Origin: Sphingobacteriales bacterium
GTDB lineage: Bacteria; Bacteroidota; Bacteroidia; Chitinophagales; UBA2359
Direction of reading: 5' to 3'
DNA length: 64,000 nt
Assembly: GCA_016700115.1 (NCBI GenBank)
Contig: CP064999.1
Coordinates: forward strand, 3,782,001-3,846,000
The notes beneath the pieces are model-generated. The model was not told the origin of the DNA. It ran no database searches and saw nothing but the letters and a program-made list of their open reading frames with translations. Made by a program: the position numbers and the translations under genes. This document shows, piece by piece, positions 43,421 to 53,299 of the stretch (its first letter is position 1; every line of letters begins with the position of its first letter).

Positions 43421-43477
43421 CACCGGAATACCATGCTTTAAAAACATTGATTATCTTAAAATTCAGCTCCTTTCATC

Positions 43478-44536
43478 ATGCTTACATTTATTGAACAATT
43501 ATTAGGCTCGGAACAGGCAGATTATTTACTCAACCACCAATGCAGAACTGTTGACAAATCCCAACTTTCGTTGCCGGGCGGAGATGTGATAGACCGCGTT
43601 TGGAGTCATTCAAACCGCAACCTCCCTACGCTTCGGAGCATTCAGTCCATTCACAATCACGGACGACTCAGCGGCACCGGTTATGTGTCTATTTTACCTA
43701 TTGACCAGGGGATTGAACACACCGCAGGCGCATCTTTTGCTCCTAATCCTGTTTATTTTGACCCCGAAAAAATAGTGCAGCTTGCCATCGAAGGCGGATG
43801 TAATGCGGTGGCATCTACTTATGGGGTGCTGGGCAGTATTGCCCGCAAGTTTGCGCACAAAATCCCTTTTGTGGTTAAAATCAATCACAACGAACTGCTG
43901 ACTTATCCCAACAAATTTGACCAAATCATGTTTGGTTCCATTCAGGATGCCTGGAATATGGGCGCAGTGGCTGTCGGTGCTACCATTTACTTTGGTTCGG
44001 AAGAATCGAGCCGTCAAATTCAGGAAGTTGCTCAGGCATTTGAAATGGCGCATGAACTTGGAATGGCAACTATCCTTTGGTGCTATACCCGAAACAACGG
44101 GTTTAAAAAAGAGGGGGTTGATTTCCATGCCGCAGCCGACCTGACCGGGCAAGCCAACCATCTTGGGGTAACTATTCAAGCCGACATCATCAAACAGAAA
44201 CTGCCTACCAATAACGGAGGATTCACCGCCATCAACTTCAGCAAAACCCACCCTAAAATGTATTCCGAACTGACTACCAATCACCCGATTGACCTTTGTC
44301 GCTATCAGGTGGTCAATAATTATATGGGAAGGGTTGGTCTGATCAATTCGGGGGGTGAATCGAAAGGCGCATCCGACCTTGCCGAAGCTGTTGCCACTGC
44401 TGTCATCAACAAACGCGCCGGCGGAATGGGCTTGATTTCAGGGAGAAAGGCCTTTCAGAAACCCGTTGCAGAAGGCGTTAAACTGCTCCATTCCATTCAG
44501 GATGTGTATTTAAGCAACGAAATTACCATCGCATAA
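43478..44536 (+). CDS. fbaB: Class I fructose-bisphosphate aldolase (DhnA/FbaB type)
   Basis: Cleaves fructose 1,6-bisphosphate to dihydroxyacetone phosphate and glyceraldehyde 3-phosphate without metal. The family signature VSILPIDQGIEHTAGASFAP is at the start, followed by GCNAVASTYGVLGSIAR, IPFVVKINHNELLTYPNK, TILWCYTRNNGFKKEGVDFHAAADLTGQAN and the phosphate-binding end LINSGGESKGASDLAEAV. 352 aa is normal for the DhnA-type group. It has its own TATCTTTG promoter box. A strong bidirectional hairpin follows it. Confidence 0.93.
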   Translation: MLTFIEQLLGSEQADYLLNHQCRTVDKSQLSLPGGDVIDRVWSHSNRNLPTLRSIQSIHNHGRLSGTGYVSILPIDQGIEHTAGASFAPNPVYFDPEKIVQLAIEGGCNAVASTYGVLGSIARKFAHKIPFVVKINHNELLTYPNKFDQIMFGSIQDAWNMGAVAVGATIYFGSEESSRQIQEVAQAFEMAHELGMATILWCYTRNNGFKKEGVDFHAAADLTGQANHLGVTIQADIIKQKLPTNNGGFTAINFSKTHPKMYSELTTNHPIDLCRYQVVNNYMGRVGLINSGGESKGASDLAEAVATAVINKRAGGMGLISGRKAFQKPVAEGVKLLHSIQDVYLSNEITIA

Positions 44537-44622
44537 CTTTTGTTATTTACGGTGAACTCATCCCTGCAGAAGATGACGCTAACCGTTTTTACGTTTTGAG
44601 GTTGAATAACTATCCTAAAAAA

Positions 44623-44651
44623 AATGCCCGCAGAATATTCTGACGGGCATT
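44623..44651. terminator. Bidirectional terminator between fba and yceI
   Basis: AATGCCCG (44623-44630) pairs with CGGGCATT (44644-44651), and the loop holds the further palindrome AGAATATTCT. It is flanked by A and T runs on both sides (AAAAAAA before, TACTTTTTCT after), so it can end transcription from both convergent genes. Confidence 0.85.
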
Positions 44652-44710
44652 ACTTTTTCTAAACACTCACTTTAACACTTAAAAACCAAAATACTATACT
44701 TGCCTTTTTC

Positions 44711-45325
44711 TTATTTAGTGGAAGTAACTAAATTCACTTCAAGGTCAAATTCGTCATAAATTGTTTTGTCGCCCAAGCTGTCGAAAAAACTGCCGGAACC
44801 AAACCGTACATCATATTCGCTGCGGTCAACCACTATTTTAGCAGAGGAAGTGTAACCGGCTCCCTGATTTTGAACCACTTTTGCAAAGAATTTAATGGGC
44901 TTGGTAATGCCTTTGATGGTCAGGTCGCCGAGAATTTTGTAAGAACCTTGCGTTCCCTGATAGATAACATTGGTCATGCTGAATCTCGCAACGGGATGAT
45001 TTGCTACCCCAAAGAAGTCGTCAGATTTTAAATGACCGACCAATTTGTCACCATATTCGCCTTGCATATCAGTGCAAGTGATAGAGTTCATGTCAATGTC
45101 AAAGTTTCCGCCTACGAGCTTTTCACCTTCAAAAGTCAGGGTTCCTGATTTGAGACTGATATTGCCTGTATGTTTACCTGTAACTTTGTAGCCGGTCCAT
45201 CCAATCTTACTTTCTTTGATGTCCACACTGTAGGAGGCGCGCTCCCCTGAATTGCTGCTGATAAAACTCATACTTATTCCCGCAAAGATTACACTGATAA
45301 GTAAAAGCGAACTAAATCTTTTCAT
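44711..45325 (-). CDS. YceI-family periplasmic protein
   Basis: A 204-aa precursor with a signal peptide (1-24) and the YceI lipocalin-like beta-barrel. Family motifs are DIKESKIGWTGYKVTGKHTGNI, GTLTFEGEKLVGGNFDIDMNSITCTD, HLKSDDFFGVANHPVARF and ILGDLTIKGITKPIKFFAKV. The family binds polyisoprenoid-like lipids. It ends with DRSEYDVRFGSGSFFDSLGDKTIYDEFDLEVNL. The physiological ligand and partner are unknown here. It is convergent with fba. Confidence 0.92.
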   Translation of the reverse strand: MKRFSSLLLISVIFAGISMSFISSNSGERASYSVDIKESKIGWTGYKVTGKHTGNISLKSGTLTFEGEKLVGGNFDIDMNSITCTDMQGEYGDKLVGHLKSDDFFGVANHPVARFSMTNVIYQGTQGSYKILGDLTIKGITKPIKFFAKVVQNQGAGYTSSAKIVVDRSEYDVRFGSGSFFDSLGDKTIYDEFDLEVNLVTSTK

Positions 45326-45532
45326 AACGGATTGTCTTTTTTTATTGATTTTATAAACTTAATGTCGGCGTGTTCTGTATTTCGTTGTTTAAACATAGAA
45401 TAGCAGTAGAACGCTTTGCTCTTGGAATAGTTCACACGAAACGCGAAGTTTTCACTTTTTTTAACAATCAGGAGCAATCCTGAATCAATTCAGAACATTG
45501 TCCGGTCAGAGGAAAACAGGATATTGGGAAGC

Positions 45533-48463
45533 CTATTCGCCGATGACGACATAACCGGCCCATTTGATGGGTTTTAATCCTTTATAAATCAGACGAAGCT
45601 TGGAAAAGCGGAGTGCCTCTGCAACAGAATAACCGGAAAGCAGGTATTTAAAAAACAAGGTAGTCAGTTCGCAAGACTCTTTGTCATAGACCTTAAACAA
45701 AGTATAGACGACATTTTTTGCACCGGAATACAAAAATCCACGGTTAAGTGCCATCGTGCCTTCCCCGTGTTTAATTTCACCTATTCCTGTTTCGCAACAA
45801 CTCAACACGACCACCTCAGCGTTGAGTTGCAGGTTGTAAGCGTCTTTCATGGAGAATAAGGTTTTACCATCCCCTGTGTTTGGCGAGAAAATAATACCCG
45901 TTTTGGAGGGTTTGTCGTCGTCAACGTCCGCATGAGCGGCAATTAAAACATACTTATATTGACCGGCTAATGCTTTAAAATTGTCTAAAGTTGCCGAATG
46001 ATGGATCAAAACCCGACCCGACCGGTTTTTTTTGGCAAACAGATGACCGGCTTTTTGGACTTCCATTTCTGTATATAACAATTCCTGATAAGGTTTCCCT
46101 TCGATATTGCTGCGCAAAACGCCGGCAGATTCTAAATATTCAATCCGGTGTTTCGATTGTAACTGCTCATTGCCGGGTCTTATGTTGCTGTCTGTTTCAA
46201 ATAGCAAGTCTGTTTCATCTATGTCAGGACGATTGATTTGGGCACTGTAAACCGGAGCAATGCCGATAAATTCGCCGGACAATTTTGAATTGTTGGGTTC
46301 AAACATCGAGACAAGTTCTTTGAAGACCTGTTCAGTTTTGGCAGATTGGTTTTGCTGATGCCATAATGTTGCAGAATAATGGTAAGAAATCATAAACTGA
46401 TTGAGCAGGTAGGGCAGTTTCTTAAAAGAAATATCTTCGGTACATTTTTTGGTCAGCAATGCTTCAAAAGGGATTTTATGAATCACTCCATCGGGAACTA
46501 TAATCAACCGGTTGATTTGTTTCAGCTTACCGGATTTGATGAGTTTTTTGAGAAGACAGCTATACAAAGTATAGCTGTAATTCAGGTAATTGTTTTCTTC
46601 AAAAGGCTGGAAGGTGTAGGAAAAATCACTTGCAAGACGATGGAAATCATCCGGCAAAGTTTGGAATGTCCAATATTTTTGAGTTGGAGTGATTAAAAAT
46701 GCACATAGTAATTGGTCGGTCAGCATATAACTGATCATGCCGGTTTCGGGCGGCAGAGCAGCCTGAATTTGATTAATTCCCGCAATAGTCAGGTCAAACT
46801 TTAAGCGGTAATACTCCGGATATTCTACTTCAAGCCTTTCAATCAGAGATTCGTAAATCTTTTTGGCATCAAAATATGAACTGCGCAAATCTGCTAACCG
46901 GTCTGTGACGGAGGGATTCAGGTCATTTTCGTTTATTTCAGAAATACATCGTTCTAAATAGGTCAATTGATGCCTTAACTGATCTTCTTCTGTTCTCAGT
47001 TCTTCCGGTATATAAGCTTTTGCTTTGGCTTCTGCTTCTTTAATGCCTTCATACAACAGAATACTTTTGCTTTTTTCGGTAAAATAGAAGGCAAGATCCA
47101 TCAGGTTTATGGGCAGATGATAACCATAGTCTTTATTGATTGACTGAATAAGGTTTTTTAAAGTTCCCTTTTCTGAATTGTGAAAGTCCTGAGCAATTGT
47201 ATGAATGACTTCGAGGGCTTTGTTATAGACCTTTGTTTTTGCATTGCCGGCTAAAGAAAGTTTGCTGTCTTCTATTTTAAAACTTTGGCGGATTTTGTCA
47301 ATCAGTTCATCGGCACATTGAAAATAGGCTAATGAGGTTGCCAAATCCAAAAATTCTTCAGAATTTGAATATAGTGAATAATGTACATTCGCTTTCAGGG
47401 TCAGGGTTTCAAAAAGCTGAATAGCACTGTTGTAGTTAGTCAATTCCGGAAGCCTGTAAATTTGAGAAACAGATATATCTAAACCCAACGCATACAATGA
47501 TTTTTGCAGATACTCATGAGTTTGAGCAAATCTGTTTAGGACGAAATAAACTTCCGCCAGATTGCGGCAACACATACCTGTTTTGGAGCTTTGACCACCA
47601 AAAGATTTTTCCCAAATTGACAATGCCCAATGGTAATAATCAATGGCTGTTGAATAAAGGCCAAGATGTTGACAGCAAATTCCAAGATTATAGCAGGTCA
47701 GTGCAGTTTCGTGATGTACTTCGTTGTGTATGGCGAGTTTGATTGTCAATGCTTTTTTGAAGTATTCAATAGCTTCGTGATACTTTTTTAACAAATGGCA
47801 ACTAACCCCTAAAGTATGCAAAGCAATCGCAGTACCGGGATGGTTCTCACCCCACTCTTTTAATTTAATTTGGTAGGACAACTGTTTGTAATGCAAAGCC
47901 TGGGCATAATCCCCTTTGTCATCAAAACAGCTCCCGAGATTGTGATAGCTCCGTGCAGTACTGACATGGTATTTGCCAAAAACCTTTTCTCGGATATTTA
48001 ATGCTTTAAAATGAAAACTGAGGGCATTGGAAAAATCGCCGATTGCGCGGTAACAAAGCCCTAAATTGTTGTAAGAATTGGCAGTGATTGGATGATTATC
48101 GCCATAGATCATCAATTTTAGTTCGAGTGATTGTTGATGATATTGAATGGCTTGTCCAAGCTTTCCCATTTTGTTGTAACATGCCCCCAGATGATTGTAA
48201 CTGTTCGCAATTTCGGGATGCACTTTTTGAGGGAGCGATTTACTGATATTCAGCGCAAGTTCAGCACAATTTATCGCTTCTTGAATTTTGCCCATTCTCC
48301 AGTTACATTCACTTTGCAGGTTCAGGTTTTGCAGTATTTGATCCCAAGCTCCGATGTTTGCAATCTCAATGCTCTCTTTCATCAACAAAGCAAGTGCTTC
48401 AGCATATTTACCGGTTTTCATCAAAAATTCTATGTCGTTTTGATTATTTTCAGGGAATGTCAT
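45533..48463 (-). CDS. TPR-CHAT protein (caspase-like peptidase), first paralogue
   Basis: A 976-aa cytoplasmic protein. Roughly residues 8-335 hold seven or so kinesin-light-chain-type TPRs of about 42 residues (NSYNNLGLCYRAIGDFSNALSFHFKALNIREKVFG). A helical middle follows (to ~545). The CHAT domain covers about 640-976. The catalytic dyad is His844 in LIAAHADVDDD and Cys890 in VVLSCCETGIGE, followed by the conserved KHGEGTMALNRGFLYSGAKNVVYTLF. CHAT peptidases are caspase/separase-like and often activated by TPRs. No Cas gene or other effector is next to it. The next gene upstream is its close paralogue, 92 bases away. Confidence 0.9.
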   Translation of the reverse strand: MTFPENNQNDIEFLMKTGKYAEALALLMKESIEIANIGAWDQILQNLNLQSECNWRMGKIQEAINCAELALNISKSLPQKVHPEIANSYNHLGACYNKMGKLGQAIQYHQQSLELKLMIYGDNHPITANSYNNLGLCYRAIGDFSNALSFHFKALNIREKVFGKYHVSTARSYHNLGSCFDDKGDYAQALHYKQLSYQIKLKEWGENHPGTAIALHTLGVSCHLLKKYHEAIEYFKKALTIKLAIHNEVHHETALTCYNLGICCQHLGLYSTAIDYYHWALSIWEKSFGGQSSKTGMCCRNLAEVYFVLNRFAQTHEYLQKSLYALGLDISVSQIYRLPELTNYNSAIQLFETLTLKANVHYSLYSNSEEFLDLATSLAYFQCADELIDKIRQSFKIEDSKLSLAGNAKTKVYNKALEVIHTIAQDFHNSEKGTLKNLIQSINKDYGYHLPINLMDLAFYFTEKSKSILLYEGIKEAEAKAKAYIPEELRTEEDQLRHQLTYLERCISEINENDLNPSVTDRLADLRSSYFDAKKIYESLIERLEVEYPEYYRLKFDLTIAGINQIQAALPPETGMISYMLTDQLLCAFLITPTQKYWTFQTLPDDFHRLASDFSYTFQPFEENNYLNYSYTLYSCLLKKLIKSGKLKQINRLIIVPDGVIHKIPFEALLTKKCTEDISFKKLPYLLNQFMISYHYSATLWHQQNQSAKTEQVFKELVSMFEPNNSKLSGEFIGIAPVYSAQINRPDIDETDLLFETDSNIRPGNEQLQSKHRIEYLESAGVLRSNIEGKPYQELLYTEMEVQKAGHLFAKKNRSGRVLIHHSATLDNFKALAGQYKYVLIAAHADVDDDKPSKTGIIFSPNTGDGKTLFSMKDAYNLQLNAEVVVLSCCETGIGEIKHGEGTMALNRGFLYSGAKNVVYTLFKVYDKESCELTTLFFKYLLSGYSVAEALRFSKLRLIYKGLKPIKWAGYVVIGE

Positions 48464-48555
48464 GTACTAACTTGGTTTTTGAACTGAAAAGATACAAATA
48501 TTTATGTTCTCTCTGACTTGTTGTCAAACAATTTTAAACTTTGACCTTACAGAAT

Positions 48556-51500
48556 TTATGTTCCCAACAACACATATCCCGCCCATTTTAAAGGCATTCC
48601 TCCTTTTTCGATGATATGCAGTTTGGCATGATGCAGGGCTTCGGCGCATCGGGGGTTGTTGAGCAAATGATGGAAAAAAAGAGTGGTGAGTTCGCAAGAT
48701 TCCTTGTCATAAACCTTAAACAAGGTATAAACGACATTGCTCGCACCTGCGTAAAGAAACCCTCGATTGAGTGCCATCGTGCCTTCCCCTTTGTTGATTT
48801 TTCCAAGCCCAGTTTCACAACAGCTCAGCACAACTACCTCTGCATTTAGCTTCAGGTTGTAAGCATCCGACATATAGAATATGCCTTTACCGTCTTCTTT
48901 GTTGGGCGAAAAGATGATGCCGGTTTTTTCTGGATTTTCATCGTCCACATCTGCATGAGCGGCAATCAGGATATAGCGATATTGACCGGCCAAGGCTTTA
49001 AAATTGTTTAAAGTTGCCGATTGATGCAGCAGGATGCGGGCATCTAATCCGTTTTCAGCGTAAGCCTTTCCACTTTGTCGGACTTCGGTTTCGCTGTGAA
49101 GCAGTTCGGCGTAATCTTTTCCATCCACTGTCCCTCTGACAATACTGTCCGCTTCGATGTAATGAATTTTTTGGGTTGTTTTGTCAAATTCTAATCCAAG
49201 CTGCGTCAACAGCTCATAATCAACGTTCAGTTCAATGTCCGTTTCGGTATCAGACCGGAGGCTGTCGGCATATACCGGTGCAAAGCCGAGAAAATTTTGG
49301 ATGGTTGGAGGCAAAATATCGGAAACGGTTTGTTGCCCGAGCCAAAGGGTAGCCGAATAATGATAGCGGATGATATAGCGATGGAGAAGATAGTTTAACT
49401 TCCGGTAGGGAACGGTATCCTTTACAGTTTGTGTGAGTAAAGCCTCGAACGGAATGCGGGACAAAATGCCGTCGGGTATAATAATAAGTTGGTGGATAAA
49501 ATCGAGCCAACCAAGTTCTTCCATTGGTTGAATCAGAATACGGTACAAATCGAAAGCATAGGTGATATAGTCTTCTTTACCAAAAGGCTCAAAAGAATAT
49601 AACAGGTCTTCGACCATATCTTCAAAACCGGCGGGCAGTTGTTGTTGCAGCCAATTGGCACTATCAGAGGTGATGACGATGCTGTATAAGTGATTTTCAC
49701 TCACCACATAACTTATCATTGCCGTTTGAGGAGACAGCGCAGCCTGAACTGCTTCAATATCTGTTACGGTCAGGTCATGTTTAAGACGGTAATAATCGGG
49801 AAACCGGGTTTCTATGTCTTCGATTAAATGTTGGTATTGCTCTTTCAGGTCAAACAATTCCAAATCCCAATTTAAGGTAACGGAAAAGTCTTGCTGCTCC
49901 TCCGGTTTACTTTTGGCTTCTCTCAGCTGATGTTCCAACCTTGCAAGTTCAAGACGCAGGTTCATTTCCTGTTCGCGCATTTGTTCGGGGAGACCTGCGT
50001 TAATTTTGGCCTGATTGTCTTTAATGCCCGAAAGTAAAACGATGGCTTTACTTTTTTCAGAAAAATAAAAAGCTGTTTGAACAGGTTGCTCCGGTAAAGA
50101 ATATTGATAGTTGAAATTGACCTCTTTGATGAGCCGGGTAAATTCTTCTGGTCCGGTATTGTTAAAAACCTGTTCGGCAAACCACGCAGTTTCCATTCCT
50201 TCATCATAAATTTCTGTTTTGCTTTTTCCGGCTAAAACTAATTTACTGCCTTCTAATTTATAGCTTTGCCGGGTTTGGTCAATCAGACAATCGGCATGAT
50301 AAAAATGGGCGAGCGAGGCCGCTAAATCAACAAATTTTGAAGCTTCTAAAAACAAATCATGAAATATATTTGCTTTTAAAACAAGCATTTCAAAACAATA
50401 TATTCTGCTGTTGTAGTGTTCGAGCCTGGGCAACAAACAGACCTTGTGTTTCGAACCGGTTAATCCAAGCGAGAACAATGCTTTTTGAACATGTTCAAGT
50501 GCTTTTGCAAAATTTTTTACCTGACTATAACAGGAGGCTATAACAACATAACTGCGGGCTGTAACGGGGTTTATCTCTCCAAACAGGCTCAGATTGATAT
50601 AGAGCATTTCTTCATAGTGTTCAAAAGCTTCTTTAAAACGACCTGTTAATTTGTACCAGTTGCCCAAACAAAGATAGCTGATAGCGGTATCGTTATTTAC
50701 CTTGCCAAAAACAGAAAGCCTGATGTCGAAAGCTTTCTTAAAATATTCGTAAGCTTTTTCCATATTTTGTACCGAAAAATATAAATTGCCCAAACCATGA
50801 TAGCCCTGAGCAGTTTGAGCGTTAAGTTCACCAAAAACTTTTAACCTGAAATCCAGCGTTTTATTTAAGTAAAACGTAGCTTCCTTGTACCTGCGCATTG
50901 AAACAAAGCAAGTACCCAAATTAAAATAACAAGTTGATATTTCGATATGGGATAGCTGACCGGTATATGCAGCTATAGAAAGGTTATGTAAATAACACTG
51001 AACTGCTGATTCATAATCGCTTGTTTTTTGATAACAGTTTCCGAGATTATTATAAATACGTGAAAACCGGAAATCAGATTTATCGTAAAGTTTCAAATCA
51101 TTCTCCAATGATTTTTGGAGATAGTGAATAGCTTTTGAATAGTCTCCATAATCTATATAAGAGGTACTCAAATTATGATAATATTTTCCTAAGCCGGGGC
51201 TGACTTCTCCAAAATAGAAGGTTTCTATGTTAACTGCTTTGTTCAGCAAATCAATTGCTGTTTTATACTCTCCCAAATATCGGTAACAGATACCAAGATT
51301 GGAATAAGTTTTTGCATGGATGGCAGCATCCGCACTAAATTGGACACTATCTATATCTAAGGTTTTGTTAAAAAATTCGATAGCGAGGGCATATTTGCTT
51401 TGCTTTGCATAACAGATGCCTAAACTATTCAAACACCTTGAAAATAAGTGGTTTGGTTCGTCCGGAAACAGGGTAAAAATAGACAATGCCTGTTCGAATA

Positions 51501-51822
51501 AATGGATGGTATCCTCAATAGTTCCATACTTTTGTGAGGTTATTCCAAGATAATAATAGCTGTTTGCTGTTTGAAGATGATGCAAACCAAAATGTTCTAA
51601 ACAAAAATTTAATGATAATTGGGCAATATTGAAGCTGTCTTCATATTGATGAATTTGTTGTAAACAATCACTATGCATCAACAAACAAGCGGTGTAGTTG
51701 AACCAGTCTTCGTTTTGCTCATAGACCGGGATAATTTGTACTAATACCGCTATCGCTTCGCGAAATTTACGCTGTTCAATGAGTTGTTTCGAATGATTTA
51801 AAAGGTCGGTTAGATTTTCCAA
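48556..51822 (-). CDS. TPR-CHAT protein (caspase-like peptidase), second paralogue
   Basis: A 1088-aa paralogue of the neighbouring TPR-CHAT protein, with two to three more TPRs (residues 10-445), and the same middle and CHAT layout. The catalytic dyad is His956 in LIAAHADVDDE and Cys1002 in LSCCETGLGK. The CHAT ends are nearly identical (INKGEGTMALNRGFLYAGASNVVYTLFKVYDKESCELTTLFF against IKHGEGTMALNRGFLYSGAKNVVYTLFKVYDKESCELTTLFF), while the TPR halves differ. The two genes are on the same strand, 92 bases apart, so probably one operon that arose by tandem duplication. The different TPR arrays suggest different activating partners. Confidence 0.9.
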   Translation of the reverse strand: MENLTDLLNHSKQLIEQRKFREAIAVLVQIIPVYEQNEDWFNYTACLLMHSDCLQQIHQYEDSFNIAQLSLNFCLEHFGLHHLQTANSYYYLGITSQKYGTIEDTIHLFEQALSIFTLFPDEPNHLFSRCLNSLGICYAKQSKYALAIEFFNKTLDIDSVQFSADAAIHAKTYSNLGICYRYLGEYKTAIDLLNKAVNIETFYFGEVSPGLGKYYHNLSTSYIDYGDYSKAIHYLQKSLENDLKLYDKSDFRFSRIYNNLGNCYQKTSDYESAVQCYLHNLSIAAYTGQLSHIEISTCYFNLGTCFVSMRRYKEATFYLNKTLDFRLKVFGELNAQTAQGYHGLGNLYFSVQNMEKAYEYFKKAFDIRLSVFGKVNNDTAISYLCLGNWYKLTGRFKEAFEHYEEMLYINLSLFGEINPVTARSYVVIASCYSQVKNFAKALEHVQKALFSLGLTGSKHKVCLLPRLEHYNSRIYCFEMLVLKANIFHDLFLEASKFVDLAASLAHFYHADCLIDQTRQSYKLEGSKLVLAGKSKTEIYDEGMETAWFAEQVFNNTGPEEFTRLIKEVNFNYQYSLPEQPVQTAFYFSEKSKAIVLLSGIKDNQAKINAGLPEQMREQEMNLRLELARLEHQLREAKSKPEEQQDFSVTLNWDLELFDLKEQYQHLIEDIETRFPDYYRLKHDLTVTDIEAVQAALSPQTAMISYVVSENHLYSIVITSDSANWLQQQLPAGFEDMVEDLLYSFEPFGKEDYITYAFDLYRILIQPMEELGWLDFIHQLIIIPDGILSRIPFEALLTQTVKDTVPYRKLNYLLHRYIIRYHYSATLWLGQQTVSDILPPTIQNFLGFAPVYADSLRSDTETDIELNVDYELLTQLGLEFDKTTQKIHYIEADSIVRGTVDGKDYAELLHSETEVRQSGKAYAENGLDARILLHQSATLNNFKALAGQYRYILIAAHADVDDENPEKTGIIFSPNKEDGKGIFYMSDAYNLKLNAEVVVLSCCETGLGKINKGEGTMALNRGFLYAGASNVVYTLFKVYDKESCELTTLFFHHLLNNPRCAEALHHAKLHIIEKGGMPLKWAGYVLLGT

Positions 51823-52007
51823 AATTTGACCGGGTTGATGGTAGTGAAAGATGACAAATAACCTGTTTTCAGGTTCAGAATTGAAAGGAAATGAAAAAAA
51901 CCTTTAACCATGTTTAGGTGTATTTCATTGAATCGCCCTAAATTCTGAACCTTGAATTCGCTTGCCTACAAAAATAAGTAAACTTCCCTTGATTTTTACC
52001 CATAAAA

Positions 52008-52034
52008 AAGCCCCCTTCATAAGAAGGAGGCTGA
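52008..52034 (-). terminator. Terminator of the 319-aa protein gene
   Basis: AGCCCCCTT and AAGGAGGCT form an imperfect 9-bp stem (one mismatch) between 52008 and 52034, followed on the minus strand by a T-rich tail. It lies about 43 bases past the stop at 52077 and upstream of the CHAT pair. Confidence 0.65.
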
Positions 52035-52076
52035 AATATTTTCTATGATCAAATAACAAAATAAGGTTGATAATCC

Positions 52077-53036
52077 TTACAGGATAGTTACGATATAATG
52101 CGTAGCCACATCGCTGCTTTGGTTTTCAGCGGTCAGATAACGGTAAGTGCCGTAGTTTGGCGGCATAAAATCTCTCATCTCGACGGTTCTTTTGGTATTT
52201 GCCGCCACTTCGATAAAGTTGGCGTTAGTTCCACCCGGGGTATCGGCAAAATAAAACCGGATAGCGGCATTCCCATCGTTGTTCAACAGTAATTTGTCGT
52301 CGTCAAGGAGGGTGCGGGTAAACACTAATTTTTTCTCACTAACCCCGAGAATAGAGGTAAACACGGTTTGCGGTTTAGTTCGCAGGTTTTCGATGTCAAA
52401 CAAACTTTCGATAAAATTCGGGTCACCGGAAAAATTTTCAATCGAATACCCCACGTTTCTCCATTGCATTTCCATCGCTGCACGACGGGCTGTTTCGACC
52501 TCATTGCTTTTTGCCCGAACACTCGAAATCAACACCAACTGCGCATCCCGCGCTGCCGACAGAGCAGTATAAGCAGCATCCACCTCTGTTTTGACCGTTG
52601 CCAATCCTGCATGGGGGGTTAGTTTAATTGATAACTGTTGATAGGCTTCAATCTGATCTTCAATCGAACTGCGGTTAAACGGCGCGCGACCATTGTCAAA
52701 AATCAGGTTATAGGCACTTGAGTTATAGCCCACCTCCGACCTGATTGCCGTATCCCAACCATCCAGCATGGCATAACTGCTTTTCAGCAATTCATCTAAG
52801 ATGTCGGTAGCAATTTTTTGTGCCGAAAATTCCGTCTTCCACGCATTGTATGCCGCCACTAAAGCTACATGTAAGGTATGATACCGGTTGTAAATAACTA
52901 CCAATAAAGCAATTGTCGCCTTTTTACCATCTAAAACAGCATCATGATAGTTACTTAACTTTACAGACTTCTTGAAGTTTTTCCTTGTCTGCGTCAAAAA
53001 CTGATTGACTAAATAATGCCATTGTTTCATAGCCAT
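52077..53036 (-). CDS. Unrecognised 319-aa protein, helical N-terminus plus beta C-terminus
   Basis: No signal peptide or transmembrane helix. Residues 1-215 are predicted helical with long amphipathic segments (ALLVVIYNRYHTLHVALVAAYNAW; ALSAARDAQLVLISSVRAKSNEVETARRAAMEMQW). Residues 225-319 look like a small beta-sandwich (LLNNDGNAAIRFYFADTPGG; NTKRTVEMRDFMPPNYGTYRYLT) and the chain ends HYIVTIL. I do not recognise the family. It lies upstream of the TPR-CHAT pair on the same strand but has its own terminator (52008-52034), so it is likely an independent transcription unit. A link to CHAT peptidases (substrate or sensor) is only a hypothesis. Codon use is somewhat more GC-rich than in the first 30 kb. 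Confidence 0.6.
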   Translation of the reverse strand: MAMKQWHYLVNQFLTQTRKNFKKSVKLSNYHDAVLDGKKATIALLVVIYNRYHTLHVALVAAYNAWKTEFSAQKIATDILDELLKSSYAMLDGWDTAIRSEVGYNSSAYNLIFDNGRAPFNRSSIEDQIEAYQQLSIKLTPHAGLATVKTEVDAAYTALSAARDAQLVLISSVRAKSNEVETARRAAMEMQWRNVGYSIENFSGDPNFIESLFDIENLRTKPQTVFTSILGVSEKKLVFTRTLLDDDKLLLNNDGNAAIRFYFADTPGGTNANFIEVAANTKRTVEMRDFMPPNYGTYRYLTAENQSSDVATHYIVTIL

Positions 53037-53299
53037 AACATAAAATTTAAGAGGTAAACAATAAGTCAGGTATAATAATAATCAGGAGTGGTGATGTTTG
53101 TCTATATATCTCTTTGAATTATCTGAAATGTTAGTGTCTTAACGAAAAATATCCAAATTTAGTTGCATCGGCATAAAGTTTTTTTTAAAAATCTCTAATA
53201 ATTATCCATAAACTATTAACCCCTTCAAACTTATCCGGAAAATGCTGCTTTAACCTCTTTATCCCTTTACAAAGAATCCTTTGTTTACAAGGTTTTGAC

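Noticed and set aside
45533..51822. CHAT proteins as part of a type III-E CRISPR system
   Set aside because: No Cas7-11, Csx30-like or other Cas gene and no CRISPR array is present near the TPR-CHAT genes.
52077..53036. Bacterial gasdermin as the cleaved target of the CHAT proteins
   Set aside because: The N-terminus has no early Cys for palmitoylation, and the helical-then-beta layout does not resemble the gasdermin fold.
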